The notes: generated by a model from the letters alone, not told the origin. Positions 44,555 through 55,000 are shown, counted from the first letter of the stretch. The stretch is DNA of 64,000 bases from DASPMP01 sp963724885 (GCA_963724885.1 CAVRWG010000005.1:2046001-2110000), one strand, 5' to 3'. Translations and numbers: made by a program.

Positions 44555-45463
44555 ATGCCGAGCACCACTACTCACGCGATCGCCGAGCCGGTCCCCAGCG
44601 TCGCGACCATTCTCACTCCCGCCGAGCGCGGCCGCGTCGACGCCGCCGGCCAGGGGTTGTATCGCTCCATCCATCGCGACTCGATGAGCGACGTCATGCG
44701 CGACGTCCGCGAAGCGCGCGCCTCGGCCGTCGTGCTGAGCGTGAGCTACTGCGAGCGTCGCTCCGCCGAGCCGGTGGCGACGATGGTCCGCGAGTTTCCT
44801 CGCGTGCCGACGCTGGCGCTTCTGAGCGAGCTTGGCCCCCGCACGCCCCAGACGTTGCTGGCGCTCGGCACCAGCGGCGTCCGGCGCCTCGTGGACGTGC
44901 GCGATTCGTCGGGCTGGAAGACGCTCCGGTCGGCGCTCACCGACGAGTGCGGCAACATCGTGCAGCGCCTGGCGCTCGGGCGCCTCAGCGCGGATCTCGC
45001 CGGCGTGTCGGACGACTGTTGGCGCTTCTTCCGGGCGGTTTTCCTGAGCGCGCCGCGCGTGTGCACGGTGCGCCGCCTCGCGCGCGTCCTCGATATCCTG
45101 CCCAGCACCCTGATGAGCCGTTTCTTCCGGGCGAGGCTCCCGGGGCCGAAGCGGTACCTCGCAATGGCCCGGCTGGTCCGGGCGGCGCACTTGTTCGAGA
45201 ACCACGGATTCAGCGTCGCCAACGTCGCCAACCACCTCGAGTACTCGTCGCCCCAGAGCTTCGGTCGGCACGTGCGCTCGATTCTCGGCATCACCGCGGT
45301 CGAGTTCCGCGAACGCTACGACGGTGGCGGGATGTTCGAGCGCTTTCGCGCCGAGCTTGTGCTGCCCCACCTCGACGCCCTCCGGCGACTGAGTCCGCTG
45401 GCGTACGGCGCAAATTCCGGCGCCCGCGCCCGGGCCGAGGGAACGACGCGCCGTCCGCAATGA
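44555..45463 (+). CDS. AraC-family transcriptional regulator
   Basis: A C-terminal AraC DNA-binding domain has two helix-turn-helices; the second includes FSVANVANHLEYSSPQSFGRHVRSILGITAVEFRERY. The N-terminal part (residues 1-180) lacks a recognised domain. The start at ATG 44555 follows GAAGGTCAC, a good ribosome-binding site. 302 residues. A histidine kinase lies immediately downstream but is not obviously paired. Confidence 0.75.
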   Translation: MPSTTTHAIAEPVPSVATILTPAERGRVDAAGQGLYRSIHRDSMSDVMRDVREARASAVVLSVSYCERRSAEPVATMVREFPRVPTLALLSELGPRTPQTLLALGTSGVRRLVDVRDSSGWKTLRSALTDECGNIVQRLALGRLSADLAGVSDDCWRFFRAVFLSAPRVCTVRRLARVLDILPSTLMSRFFRARLPGPKRYLAMARLVRAAHLFENHGFSVANVANHLEYSSPQSFGRHVRSILGITAVEFRERYDGGGMFERFRAELVLPHLDALRRLSPLAYGANSGARARAEGTTRRPQ

Positions 45464-45559
45464 CGCGCAGCGTTACGGCCGTGGTTGTCCTGATCGCGGC
45501 GCCGGAGTATAAGGAGAGTGTCTCCTCCCGGCCGCCTTACGCACGTGAGCCAACCGCGA

Positions 45560-47140
45560 ATGCTTTCGAGAGCGTCCACCCGCATCGGGCTGTTCGCGCT
45601 CTTGCTCGGCGTCATCGTGTTGTCGCTGTTCGGCAGTCTCATCGCCGCCGATCGCGCGCTGTCCACGGCGGATCGCGCATCGGTGGAGCTCGACGCGCAC
45701 GCCGTCGCCCTGGTGATGGAGCGCGAGTTGAGGCTGCTCGCGGAAGCACTCACGCATCTCGATGCGACGCAGGGCCTGGAGGCGCCGCCTCCATCGTTCG
45801 ACGCCGTTTGGGTGGTCGACCGCTACGGTCGCGTGCACGCGCGCGGCGGCGCTGGCGTGGTGGACACCGCGACGCTCTCCGCGATGGCGGATGCCGTCAC
45901 GCCGGCGTCCGCACCGGTGGTGCGCGTGGCCTCGCGGAGCGGAGAACCCGACGGCCTCCTGATCGGCGTGCCGTCTCCGCAGCGCGGAGCGCCCGCGGCC
46001 ATCGCCGTCGGCCTGCTTCCCGGTGCGCGGCTGCTTGCCGCGATCCAGGACAGCGCACAGCGCCGTCCGTGGCTGGTGCTGCGTATTGCCGGCCAGACCG
46101 CCGCGGTCGGCGGCAATCGCGACACGATCGAGAACTACCTCACCGCCAAACGAGCCGTGGCGCTCCCCGGCACGCTCGAAGTCGAAGTGGCGCATCTCCA
46201 GAGCGGCCGGATGCTCCGCACCACGCTCTGGGCGCTCGGCGTAGTGGGCCTCATCGCGCTCCTCATCGGCCTCGCGCGCGAGCGGCAGCAGACGATGAAC
46301 TTGTCCGGACGAACCGCCGAGTTGGAGCGGCTCTACCAGGAGGTGGCGCGATCGAACCGGATGAAGAGCGAATTTCTCGCGAACGTGTCGCACGAGCTCC
46401 GGACGCCGCTCAACGCCGTGGTCGGGTTCGTCGAGATGCTGCGCGAGGGTGTGTACGGCGAGTTGTCGCCGCGGCAGGCGCTCCCGGTGGATCGCATCGC
46501 GGCGTCCGCGACGCATCTGCGCCACCTCGTTGACCGGCTCCTCGACATCGCGAAGATCGCCGCCGGCCGGCTCGAGGTGCACCCGGAGCCGCTCGTGCTC
46601 CGGCCGTTCGTGCTGAACGTCGCCAGTGAAATGGAGTCGCTCGTGAGCGAACGCGGCCTGGCGCTTTCGATCGGCGTGGGCCCTTCGCTGCCTCGCATTC
46701 GCACCGACACCACGCACCTGCGTCAGATCCTCATCAACCTGATCGGCAACGCCGTGAAGTACACGTCGACCGGGGAGATCCAGGTCCGGGCCGACGTGGT
46801 GGGCGACGGCGTCGTACCCGCTCCCGCCCCCGAGCAGTCCGGCAGGTCGATCGGGTCCCCTCCCGATCCCAAGCGCCTTTGGGTGGCGCTCCAGGTGAGC
46901 GACACCGGCATCGGCATCGCGCCGTCGGACACGGAACGCATCTTCGACGAATTCGAGCAGGTCAACGCCGGCGCGCGCACGGATTCCGCGCGCAGGGGCA
47001 CCGGGCTCGGACTGGCGATCTCGCGACGACTTGCAAGACTGATCGGCGGTGAGCTCACCGTCGTGAGCGAGCCGCGGCGCGGTTCGGTCTTCACGGTGTG
47101 GCTTCCGGTCGAGGCGGCGCCGGAAACCAGGACCGACTAG
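45560..47140 (+). CDS. Membrane sensor histidine kinase
   Basis: Transmembrane helices at about residues 8-30 and 215-240 enclose a periplasmic sensor region. Then HisKA with the phosphorylated histidine in SHELRTPLNAVVGF and an HATPase_c domain with INLIGNAVKYT, DTGIGI and GTGLGLAISRRL. No response regulator is adjacent except an AraC-type regulator that has no receiver domain, so this is an orphan kinase. Start is taken at the ATG just before the first helix; GTG at 45518 or 45545 is possible. Overlaps the kinase gene tail by four bases. Confidence 0.88.
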   Translation: MLSRASTRIGLFALLLGVIVLSLFGSLIAADRALSTADRASVELDAHAVALVMERELRLLAEALTHLDATQGLEAPPPSFDAVWVVDRYGRVHARGGAGVVDTATLSAMADAVTPASAPVVRVASRSGEPDGLLIGVPSPQRGAPAAIAVGLLPGARLLAAIQDSAQRRPWLVLRIAGQTAAVGGNRDTIENYLTAKRAVALPGTLEVEVAHLQSGRMLRTTLWALGVVGLIALLIGLARERQQTMNLSGRTAELERLYQEVARSNRMKSEFLANVSHELRTPLNAVVGFVEMLREGVYGELSPRQALPVDRIAASATHLRHLVDRLLDIAKIAAGRLEVHPEPLVLRPFVLNVASEMESLVSERGLALSIGVGPSLPRIRTDTTHLRQILINLIGNAVKYTSTGEIQVRADVVGDGVVPAPAPEQSGRSIGSPPDPKRLWVALQVSDTGIGIAPSDTERIFDEFEQVNAGARTDSARRGTGLGLAISRRLARLIGGELTVVSEPRRGSVFTVWLPVEAAPETRTD

Positions 47141-48057
47141 GGGGCTGGCTCCTCCCGCGCGAACATCTGCTTGAGTTTCCCGAACAGGCCGTGGCGCTCC
47201 TCGACCACGGGCTCCGCGACCGCGGCCTTGAGCTCGTCCGCGAATTCGACTGTGGACGCATAGCGCTTGAGCGGGTCCTTCGACAGGCCGCGCATGATCA
47301 CGGATTCGATCGATGCGGGGAAGCGCATGCCCGGTCGCGCTGCGTTGAGCGTGATGGGCGGCTGCGAAAGCAGCTGCGAGAACATCTCGCGCGGCGTCTT
47401 GGCGGTGTAGGGCAGGCAACCCGACAGCAGGAAATACGCGATGGTCGCGAGACTGTACTGATCGGCTGCCGTCGTCACGAGCTCCCCGGACAGCGCTTCG
47501 GGCGCGACGTACATCAGCGTGCCGACGAAGAAGCCCGCACGCGTGAGACGCTGCTCCGGCGACGAGTCTGCGTCCGTCGCGATGCCGAAGTCGAGCAGCT
47601 TCACCTGCCCCGACTTCTCGTCGAACATCACGTTCTCCGGCTTCAGATCCCGATGAACGATGCCCGCCGCGTGCGCGGCCTGCACACCGGCAGCGATCTG
47701 CGAGACGATGTCGGACACGTTGGCCGCTGGCAGCGAACCATGGCGCCTGGAGTATTTCTCGAGCAGCTCCCCGGATGCCCACTCGATGGCCAGGTAGTGC
47801 ATCCCCGGCGCGGCTTCGCCGATCTGGATCGTCCGCACCACGTTGGGGTGCACGACGCGCTCGCCGAATCGCGCCTCACGCAGAAAGCGCGCAACTGCCG
47901 TCCGATCGTTGCGCAACTTCTCGCGCAGCACCTTGACGGCGACCGTGCCGTGCTCCGGATGGCTCGCGCGGAACACGGCGGACGTGCCACCCTCGCCCAC
48001 CTCACTTTCGAGCGTGTAGCCAGCGAGCGTACGCCCGACAAGGTTTTCCCGTGGCAC
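47137..48057 (-). CDS. Serine/threonine protein kinase
   Basis: Eukaryote-type Hanks kinase domain over most of the 306 residues: glycine loop VGEGGTSAVF, catalytic lysine in AVKVLREK, HRDLKPENV, DFG in LLDFGIA, and an APE-type APEAL. No transmembrane helix or PASTA domain follows; the C-terminal end is short and charged, so it is soluble. Target unknown. Converges with the histidine kinase gene. Confidence 0.92.
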   Translation of the reverse strand: MPRENLVGRTLAGYTLESEVGEGGTSAVFRASHPEHGTVAVKVLREKLRNDRTAVARFLREARFGERVVHPNVVRTIQIGEAAPGMHYLAIEWASGELLEKYSRRHGSLPAANVSDIVSQIAAGVQAAHAAGIVHRDLKPENVMFDEKSGQVKLLDFGIATDADSSPEQRLTRAGFFVGTLMYVAPEALSGELVTTAADQYSLATIAYFLLSGCLPYTAKTPREMFSQLLSQPPITLNAARPGMRFPASIESVIMRGLSKDPLKRYASTVEFADELKAAVAEPVVEERHGLFGKLKQMFAREEPAP

Positions 48058-48115
48058 AGGGGAGCGAACCTAACTCCCCGCTCTGACGCAAGCAAGCGAT
48101 CCATTCGCCGTTTTC

Positions 48116-48144
48116 TTGACAAAGGAACCGCGCTCGTCTATATA
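48116..48144 (+). promoter_or_regulatory. Sigma-70-type promoter of the cold-shock gene
   Basis: TTGACA at 48116-48121 and TATATA at 48139-48144 are separated by exactly 17 bases. This leaves a 5' leader of about 70 bases before the cold-shock ATG. Confidence 0.85.
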
Positions 48145-48221
48145 GGGCCGCGCAAGTCAAGCGACTTGCCCGGCGCCATTGCATAGGGCAGGATCGTCTC
48201 ACCCAGCAGGAGGCAGCTCGA

Positions 48222-48422
48222 ATGGCCAGAGGGAAGGTGAAGTGGTTCAATGATGCCAAGGGGTACGGCTTCATTGAGCAGGAAGGCGGCGAAGATGTGT
48301 TCGTGCACTTCTCGGCGATTCAGATGGACGGATTCAAGACGCTCACCGAGGGACAAGAGGTGGAGTTCGAGATCCGTACCGGAGAAAAGGGACTCCACGC
48401 AGCGAATGTAACTCGCGTCTGA
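48222..48422 (+). CDS. Cold-shock domain RNA chaperone (CspA family)
   Basis: Cold-shock fold of 66 residues with RNP motifs KGYGFIEQ and VFVHFSA. It binds single-stranded RNA and DNA and melts RNA structure. AGGAGG lies nine bases before the ATG. A near-consensus promoter and a strong terminator enclose the gene, so it is highly expressed and monocistronic. Close relatives are used in normal growth as well as cold. Confidence 0.96.
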   Translation: MARGKVKWFNDAKGYGFIEQEGGEDVFVHFSAIQMDGFKTLTEGQEVEFEIRTGEKGLHAANVTRV

Positions 48423-48448
48423 TCGTTCCACGCCTCCGCGGTCCTGCC

Positions 48449-48487
48449 ACCGCCTGCCAGCTACCGCTCGGCAGGCGGTGCTGTTTT
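48449..48487 (+). terminator. Intrinsic terminator of the cold-shock gene
   Basis: CACCGCCTGCC pairs perfectly with GGCAGGCGGTG around an 11-base loop and is followed by CTGTTTTTG. It ends 18 bases before the polA ATG. Confidence 0.9.
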
Positions 48488-48504
48488 TGTACGATGTGCC
48501 CGCG

Positions 48505-51423
48505 ATGCCCCCACAACCGCCCGCGCTGTTTCTCGTCGACGGCTACGCGCTGATCTATCGGGCGTTCTACGCCATGATCGCACGCCCGCTCACGACGAGC
48601 CGGGGCGAGAACACATCGGCGGCCTGGGGCGTAGTCACGTTCCTCCGGCTGCTGCGCGAGAACCACAAACCCGACTTCCTCGGTTGGGTGCACGACTCGG
48701 GGACGTCGTTCCGCCACGAAACGTTCCCCGCCTACAAGGCGACTCGCGAAAAGCTTTCCGCCGACCTGCAGGACGACTTCGATCGCGGAATGGAGCGCAT
48801 CACCGAGCTGCTCGAGGCGTACCGGATTCCGATCATCACCGTTCCCGGATACGAAGCCGACGACGTGCTCGGGACGCTGGCGCGGCAGGCCGTCCAGCAG
48901 AAGGTCAACGTGGTGATTGTTTCGGGCGACAAGGACTTCCAGCAGCTCGTGCGGCCGGGCCTCTGGCTGCTCAATCCCGGTCGCGGCGGAGCGGCGAACA
49001 TCGAGGAACACTGGGTCAGCATCGAGAACGCGTCGGAGCGACTGGGTGTCCCGCCGGCTCTGGTCACCGATTATCTCGCGCTCGTCGGCGACACCTCGGA
49101 CAACATTCCCGGCGTGAAGGGCATCGGCGAGAAAGGCGCGGTGGAGCTCGTGAGCGCGTATGGATCGATCGACGCGATCATCGCGCACGCGCCGGAAATC
49201 ACGAAGAAGCGCCCGCGTGAAGCGCTGCTGGCGCAGGCCGACGCCGCCCGCCTGTCCAAGCAGCTCGTCACGATTCGTGAAGACGTCGATGTCACGCTCG
49301 ATCTCGAATCGCTTCGCGCCCGCGAGCCCGATCACGCGCGGCTGCGTCAACTTCTCGTCGAGCTCGAGTTTCACACGCTGGCGCGTCAGGTCGAAGTTCC
49401 CGCCGCGATGGACGCAGTCCCCGAGGCGACGTCGCAGCCCGAGGCCGCGACCCCCGTACTCGCGACCCGCTACGAGACGATCACCACAACCGGGCAGCTG
49501 GCGCGCGTGATCGAACGAGTCCGGCAGGCCCGGACGGTGGCGATCAACATCGAGACGATGGTGGATCCGTCCGTGCCCAACCCCAACGATCCGTTGCGCT
49601 CCGCGCTCGTGGGGATCGCGCTCGCCATTGAGCCGGGCGAGGCCTGGTATATGCCGCTCGCACATCGCCGCTACGAGACGGCGCAGGCCAGCCTCCAGCT
49701 GGGCGCGGACGAGGCGCCGGCGCCCGCGGCGCGAAAGTCCCGGGCGAAGACGCCCGAGCCCACCAGCATCGCGGCACGGGCGCTGGCCGGCGGCGCCGTG
49801 GACGTCACCAACCTTCCCCCGCTGTCCGACGACGCGATGCAGCCGCTGCGCGAGCTGCTCGAGGACCCCGCGGTCTCCAAAACCGCGCAGAACGGCAAAT
49901 TCGAGTTGCTCGCACTCCGTCGCATCGGCATCGAGCTCGCCGGTCTCGACTTCGACACGATGATCGCCAGCTACGTCCTGGACCCGGGGCGTCGGGCCCA
50001 CGCGATCGACGTGCTCGCGCTGGAGTTCCTCCGGCACAAGGTGACCTCGTTCGAGGATCTTTGCGGCAAGGGCAGGACGCTTGTTCCGTTCGATCAGGTC
50101 CCGGTCGAATGCGTCGCGGCGTACGCCAATGAACGCGCCGACATGACGCTGCGCCTCTGGCGCGAGTTCGAGCCACAGCTCGAGGCGATGGCGGGCCGGC
50201 GCCTGTTCGACGAGATCGAGATGCCGTTGCTGCCCGTGCTCGCCGACATGGAATGGGCCGGTGTCATGATCGACGTGCAGGGGTTCGCCGACCTCAAACG
50301 ACGGTTCGAGCGCGAGCGTCTGCGGCTCGAGGGAGCCATCCATGAGGCGGCGGGGCAGGAGTTCAACATCAACTCGCCGCATCCAGCTGCGGGAGATCCT
50401 CTTCGACAAGCTGCAGCTGCCGGTGCTCAAGAAGACGCCGAGCGGACCGTCGACGGACGCGAGCGTGCTCCAGCAGCTCGCGGAAGCGGGACACGAGCTG
50501 CCGCATGCTGCTCATGGAATACCGCGAGGTGACGAAACTCGAGAACACATACATCGACGCGCTTGCCCGCGCTGCTGAACCCGGACACCGGGCGGCTGCA
50601 CACGACGTTCAACCAGGCCGCGGCGGCAACGGGCCGGCTGTCGTCCAACGATCCGAATCTCCAGAACATCCCGATTCGTCGGGAGCTGGGCCGCGACATC
50701 CGGAGGCTGTTCGTGGCGCCGTCCGGCTCGCGGCTCGTTTCCGCGGACTACTCGCAGATCGAGCTGCGGCTTCTGGCGCACCTGTCGGGCGATACGGCCT
50801 TCGTGGATGCGTTCCGGGCCGGTGGCGACATCCATCGCCAGACGGCGGCGCTGATCTTCGAGGTCGATCTCGCGTTGGTCAGTCCGGAAATGCGGGCGCG
50901 CGCCAAGACGATCAACTTTGCCACGATCTACGGCCAGGGACCACACGCGCTGTCGCAACAGCTCAAGATCACGCACGCCGAAGCCCGGGAATTCATCGAT
51001 CGATACTTCGAGCGGTTCACCGGCGTGCGGCGATATCTCGATTTGTCCGTGGAGCACGCCCGCAAACACGGCTATGTGCAGACGCTCTTCGGCAGGCGCC
51101 GGTACGTACCCGAGGTCCGCGAGCGCAATTTCAACATCCGCGCATTCGGGGAGCGTGTCGCCGCGAATTCCCCCATCCAGGGCTCGGCGGCGGACCTCAT
51201 CAAGATCGCGATGTCGCGCGTCGCTGCGGCGCTCCGCGACCAGGGTCTGGAATCCACCATGCTGCTCCAGGTGCACGACGAGCTGGTCTTCGAGGCCCCC
51301 GAGCGGGAGGTGGATCAGTTGTCGGAGCTGGTGCGCACCGAGATGGAAGGCGCTGCCGAACTTGCCGTTCCGCTCATCGTGGATGTCGGCGTGGGACAGA
51401 ACTGGCTCGACACCAAGCAATAA
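48505..51423 (+). CDS. polA: DNA polymerase I (three frameshifts)
   Basis: The 5'-nuclease domain begins ALFLVDGYALIYRAFYAM and has YEADDVLGTLA and SGDKDFQQL. The 3'-5' exonuclease core follows but its first metal-ligand motif reads INIET rather than DxE. The polymerase domain has RRELGRDIRRLF, RAKTINFATIYG, the SADYSQIELR catalytic motif and QVHDELVFE. The frame slips near 50378, 50502 and 50563, each time by one extra base. Corrected length about 971 residues. Start at the ATG at 48505 gives MPPQPPALFLVDGYAL. Confidence 0.93.
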
Positions 51424-51427
51424 CGGC

Positions 51428-51715
51428 ATGGCGGCTCCTGCAGGCGATCAGCCGCCGTACCGCGAGTTCCGTTCGCGTCGGGAGGGCATGGTCTACGCGA
51501 TGGACGGCGGGCTCTGGCTCCATCGGCACGTCTGGAAGGGTCGCCCCATGGCGCACCTCGTGTCCACCGACCGCGCCAGGCTGCTGGCGTACGGCGCGCG
51601 CGTGGGCCTGCCCGCGTCGCGGCTACAGCACAAACCGCTCAAGGATCCTCGCACCGGCGAACTGCGCGAAGCCTGGCACTGGGACCTTGGCGGCCCGTTC
51701 CTTCCGCCGCGCTAG
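51428..51715 (+). CDS. Small DUF4031-like protein
   Basis: A 95-residue protein with AHLVSTDRARLLAYGARVGLPASRLQ, which resembles the DUF4031 family pattern (HLxSDDxxELHxFAxxLGLxRxxF). DUF4031 has no established function. It begins five bases after the polA stop codon and converges with the MFS gene, which ends four bases before its own end. It is probably cotranscribed with polA. Confidence 0.6.
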   Translation: MAAPAGDQPPYREFRSRREGMVYAMDGGLWLHRHVWKGRPMAHLVSTDRARLLAYGARVGLPASRLQHKPLKDPRTGELREAWHWDLGGPFLPPR

Positions 51716-53163
51716 GCCTGCGGCGCGACCACCGCTTCGCCCGGCCGGCGGTCCGGCACCCCGCGCAACATCCACCACGCGGCGATGAACATCACCGCGA
51801 TGAACGAGACCGCGGCCCGGTACGCGAACGCGGTGCCGAACTGGCCCTCGAGATTGTCCACGATCAGCGCCCAGATGATTGGGCCGACGACGGCCGCGGC
51901 GCGCGCGGACAGCAGGAGCAGGCTGAAGTACCGCCCCGCGAGAGTGTCGGGCACCAGTGACAGCAGCACCGGGCGCTCCGTCGCATTCACGCCGCCGAAG
52001 TTCAGGCCAATGGCGAAGCCGACGATCCAGAATGCGTTCTTGCCCGGCGCCGCGATCATCGCCACGAGCAGCAGCACCCAGATGCCGAGCGTCGTGCTCA
52101 GCGCCCGTTTCGGGCCCACGCGGTCGGCGAGCCACCCGAAGAAATAGCTGCCGAAGATCGCGGGCACCGTCAGCACCAGAAACAGGGTGGTCTCACTGCC
52201 CTGTTCGAAGCCCACCGCTCGCACCGCGTAGAGCGTCATGAACCCGATGATCGTTCCGACGGCGTCCTGGTAGACGAAGGTCGTCAGAATGAATCGCATC
52301 GCGCCGGGGTGATTGCGGGCGTCGCGCAATGTCGCGGCAACGTCCGCAAAGGCGCGACGCCATTGGGCGGGCGCCCGCAACGGGACCGGCGCGCGGTCAC
52401 GGCAGAACACGAAGAACGGAATCGAGAACAGCAGGAACAGGAGCGCCGTCGGTACGAATGTCGAGACCCGGCCCGCGTGCTCGGTGAAGGGCAGGGTTCG
52501 CAGCGCCGACATCAGTCCATCGCCGAGTGGCCCGATCACGGGCAGCCCGCCGGTGAAGAACGGAATGACGAGCAGGACTCCGACGATCGATCCTACGTAT
52601 CCCGCGGCCACGCCGATTCCGGACATCCGGCCCTGCTCGTGAGCCGGAACCAGCTCCGGCAGCATCGCGTTGTAGAATGGCAGCGCGGACTGGAATGCGT
52701 AGTTGCCCACGATGAATGCCAGCAGCACCCACTTGAGGTCCCCGAAGCCGGGACTCCATCCAGGCGGCTCGATGGCGCCGCCGATCACCTGGCTACCGAA
52801 CACGGGGACGGTCGTTTGCCCCAGGATGCCGATGCAGGCGCAAGCCACGACCGCGATCAGCGTGAATGCCACCACAAAGCCCTTGCGGCGGCGCCGGGCA
52901 TCCGAGATCGCGCCCAGCGCCGGAATCGACAGGAGGACGAGCAGGCTTGCGATGCCGTTGGCGATCGCGAACGTCGTGTTCGAGGCCTTGAGGTCGCTCA
53001 CGAGCCACACCACGAAGTACAGCGTCGTGATGTTCATCGAGAAGATCGTGTTGGCGAAGTCGTACAACGCCCAGCTGAAACGCTCGCGGAGCGGCGCGCG
53101 CTCGAATACGTGCGCCTCTCCCGCGGAACCGTACCGTGTCGTCAGCGACTGTGAGGATTGCAC
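51712..53163 (-). CDS. MFS transporter (Atg22/UMF1-like)
   Basis: Twelve predicted membrane helices span residues 30-470. The N-terminal WALYDFANTIFSMNITTLYFVVW resembles the Atg22/UMF1 group of MFS transporters. A cytoplasmic loop FLFSIPFFVFCRDRAPVPLRAPAQWRR lies in the middle. The GTG at 53163 is the first workable start, giving 483 residues. Substrate unknown. It is divergent from the lipoprotein gene at 53.2 kb. Confidence 0.78.
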   Translation of the reverse strand: MQSSQSLTTRYGSAGEAHVFERAPLRERFSWALYDFANTIFSMNITTLYFVVWLVSDLKASNTTFAIANGIASLLVLLSIPALGAISDARRRRKGFVVAFTLIAVVACACIGILGQTTVPVFGSQVIGGAIEPPGWSPGFGDLKWVLLAFIVGNYAFQSALPFYNAMLPELVPAHEQGRMSGIGVAAGYVGSIVGVLLVIPFFTGGLPVIGPLGDGLMSALRTLPFTEHAGRVSTFVPTALLFLLFSIPFFVFCRDRAPVPLRAPAQWRRAFADVAATLRDARNHPGAMRFILTTFVYQDAVGTIIGFMTLYAVRAVGFEQGSETTLFLVLTVPAIFGSYFFGWLADRVGPKRALSTTLGIWVLLLVAMIAAPGKNAFWIVGFAIGLNFGGVNATERPVLLSLVPDTLAGRYFSLLLLSARAAAVVGPIIWALIVDNLEGQFGTAFAYRAAVSFIAVMFIAAWWMLRGVPDRRPGEAVVAPQA

Positions 53164-53210
53164 GCAGGTTTCCGATTGACGTGTCTTCGCCGCACCACAA
53201 ATTAGGTCCC

Positions 53211-54092
53211 ATGTCCAATCGGCGCGTCCGCACATCGACGCCGCTGCTCTGCGTCGCGTCACTCGCGATCCTGGCATGCGATCGAAGCGGCTCGGTCTCA
53301 GCCCGCGACTCGGCCGGCGACAGCGCGCGGCTGGCGCAGTCGGCGCGCGACGCGTCGGCGAACTGGGCATCGGAGCTCGGCCCCATCCTGGTCGTCCCGG
53401 CGGACACGGAAAGCGCCGGTGTCGTCCTGTTCCCGGAGGACCCGTCGCCGCGCCTCGTGGCTTCGGGTCCCCTGACGCTCCTGAATGCCGCGGGCGATTC
53501 GACATCCGCGCCGGCGCAGCTCGTCGTCTCGGATTCGCAGGTGTGCGGCGAAGCGCCCGTGGTGCAACTGGCCGGCGCCGCGACCGACACGTGGTCCGTG
53601 GGACTTCTGGGACGACCGGGCCGCGTGATTCCCATGGATTCGATCGAAGAGTTGCCCTCGGCCGACTCGGCCCGGGTCGCGGCCGACATTGCGCGACTCG
53701 CCTCGACGCTCCCGATGCCTTCGGAGTCCCGCTTCGGCGGACTGCCCTTCGTGGTGCTCGCCGCCCGGCGCTTCGACGTCAACGGCAGACAGACGCTCGT
53801 GGCGCACGTAATGCGCAGAGTGCCGCAGGAAGCGGCGCCGCTCGAGGAGCACACCCTGCTCATCGCCGAACGCGCGTCACCGGCGGACAGGCTCGAGCCG
53901 GCGTTTCACGCCCGTTCGGAGGGCGGCGAAGAAACGACAGACCGGTTCGAGGTCCTCTCGGCCATTCGCGGCGACTCCACGATCTATCTCATCGTCGCGC
54001 GGGACCGCGCGGCGCGAACCCTCTACGAGGTTCTCGAGCGGGGAAGCAGCGGCGGATGGCGCGTGCGCTGGTCGCGCGCGCTGTCGTGCTGA
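53211..54092 (+). CDS. Putative lipoprotein of unknown function
   Basis: Signal with lipobox AILACDRS (residues 18-25), so lipid-anchored. The mature part of about 270 residues contains a conserved-looking LVVSDSQVCGEAPVVQLAG and VAHVMRRVPQEAAPLEEHTLLIAER. No known domain is recognised. Stands alone between the MFS gene and the convergent ABC operon, whose last gene ends six bases away. Confidence 0.6.
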   Translation: MSNRRVRTSTPLLCVASLAILACDRSGSVSARDSAGDSARLAQSARDASANWASELGPILVVPADTESAGVVLFPEDPSPRLVASGPLTLLNAAGDSTSAPAQLVVSDSQVCGEAPVVQLAGAATDTWSVGLLGRPGRVIPMDSIEELPSADSARVAADIARLASTLPMPSESRFGGLPFVVLAARRFDVNGRQTLVAHVMRRVPQEAAPLEEHTLLIAERASPADRLEPAFHARSEGGEETTDRFEVLSAIRGDSTIYLIVARDRAARTLYEVLERGSSGGWRVRWSRALSC

Positions 54093-54097
54093 GGTGC

Positions 54098-55000
54098 CTA
54101 GCGGCCTGAAACCGTACGGCCGAGATAGGCCGGAGCGACGCCCCGCCCGAACGCTCCGAGCGCGAACAGGGTGAGCAGGTACGGGATCATCAGCACCAGT
54201 TCGTAGCGTACTGGCCATCCCAGAGCCTGCACGACGAACTGGAGCGCCATCGCCGCTCCGAAGACGAGGCTTGCGGCCGCGACGCCGGCTGGCCTCCATC
54301 GGCCGAGCGCCACGATCGCGATGGCGAGAAACCCACGCCCTGCGGACATGCCTTCCGCGAACGCGCCTGCCTGCGCCAGCACGAGCGCGCCGCCGGCGAG
54401 CCCGCCCAGTGCCGACCCGAACACCACGGCTCCGACGCGAACGGCCGTGACGTTCACTCCCGCGGCGCGGGCGGCTTCCGGTTCGTCGCCCGACGCGCGG
54501 ATCCCGAGACCGATGTGCGTTCGATACAGGACCCACCAGACGACGGGGACCATGGCGATCGCGAGATACGTGACGTTCGCCTGACCGAACAGCGCGTTGC
54601 CGATCACCGGAATGTCGGAGAGCACGGGGATGTGCCTGGGCCCCTCCGCCCCAACGATCAAGGCGGCATCGGCGCCCCGTGCGCGGAACAGCACCCCTGT
54701 GGCGCCGAGCGCAAGCATGGTGAGCGCCGTGCCCACGATGATCTGATCGCGACGCATGACGACGGAAAACATGGCAAGGAGCAACCCGATCACGACTCCC
54801 GCGCCGATGGCCGCCGTGTAACCGACAGTCGGGTGAGCCGCGCCCAGTGCGTACGCCGCGTATGCCCCCGCGATGATGCATCCCTCGAGCCCGAGGTTGA
54901 TCACGCCGGCGCGCTCGGAGACCGTCTCACCGATTGCAGCAAGCAACAGCGGAGTGGCCGTGCGAAGGGCCGCCTCGAGGAACGGCGCAAGTTCGTTCAT
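54098..55000 (-). CDS. ABC transporter permease, nucleoside/BMP type (second subunit)
   Basis: About nine hydrophobic helices, with GETVSERAGVINLGLEGCIIAGAYAAY near the N-terminus, typical of BmpD/NupQ-like inner-membrane permeases of nucleoside (purine) ABC transporters. A conserved cytoplasmic loop GDEPEAARAAGVNV precedes the transmembrane segments that contact the ATPase. 300 residues. It overlaps its partner permease by four bases (ATGA) and is the last gene of the operon. Confidence 0.85.
   Translation of the reverse strand: MNELAPFLEAALRTATPLLLAAIGETVSERAGVINLGLEGCIIAGAYAAYALGAAHPTVGYTAAIGAGVVIGLLLAMFSVVMRRDQIIVGTALTMLALGATGVLFRARGADAALIVGAEGPRHIPVLSDIPVIGNALFGQANVTYLAIAMVPVVWWVLYRTHIGLGIRASGDEPEAARAAGVNVTAVRVGAVVFGSALGGLAGGALVLAQAGAFAEGMSAGRGFLAIAIVALGRWRPAGVAAASLVFGAAMALQFVVQALGWPVRYELVLMIPYLLTLFALGAFGRGVAPAYLGRTVSGR

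Noticed and set aside
44479..46533. Long plus-strand open frame across the AraC and kinase genes
   Set aside because: It spans two better-supported genes in another frame and is arginine-rich without homology.
45473..47782. Long minus-strand open frame opposite the histidine kinase
   Set aside because: It is antisense to a well-supported kinase gene and lacks any recognised domain. High GC content produces such frames.
48343..50430. Long minus-strand open frame opposite polA
   Set aside because: It mirrors the polA codons and has no domain of its own.
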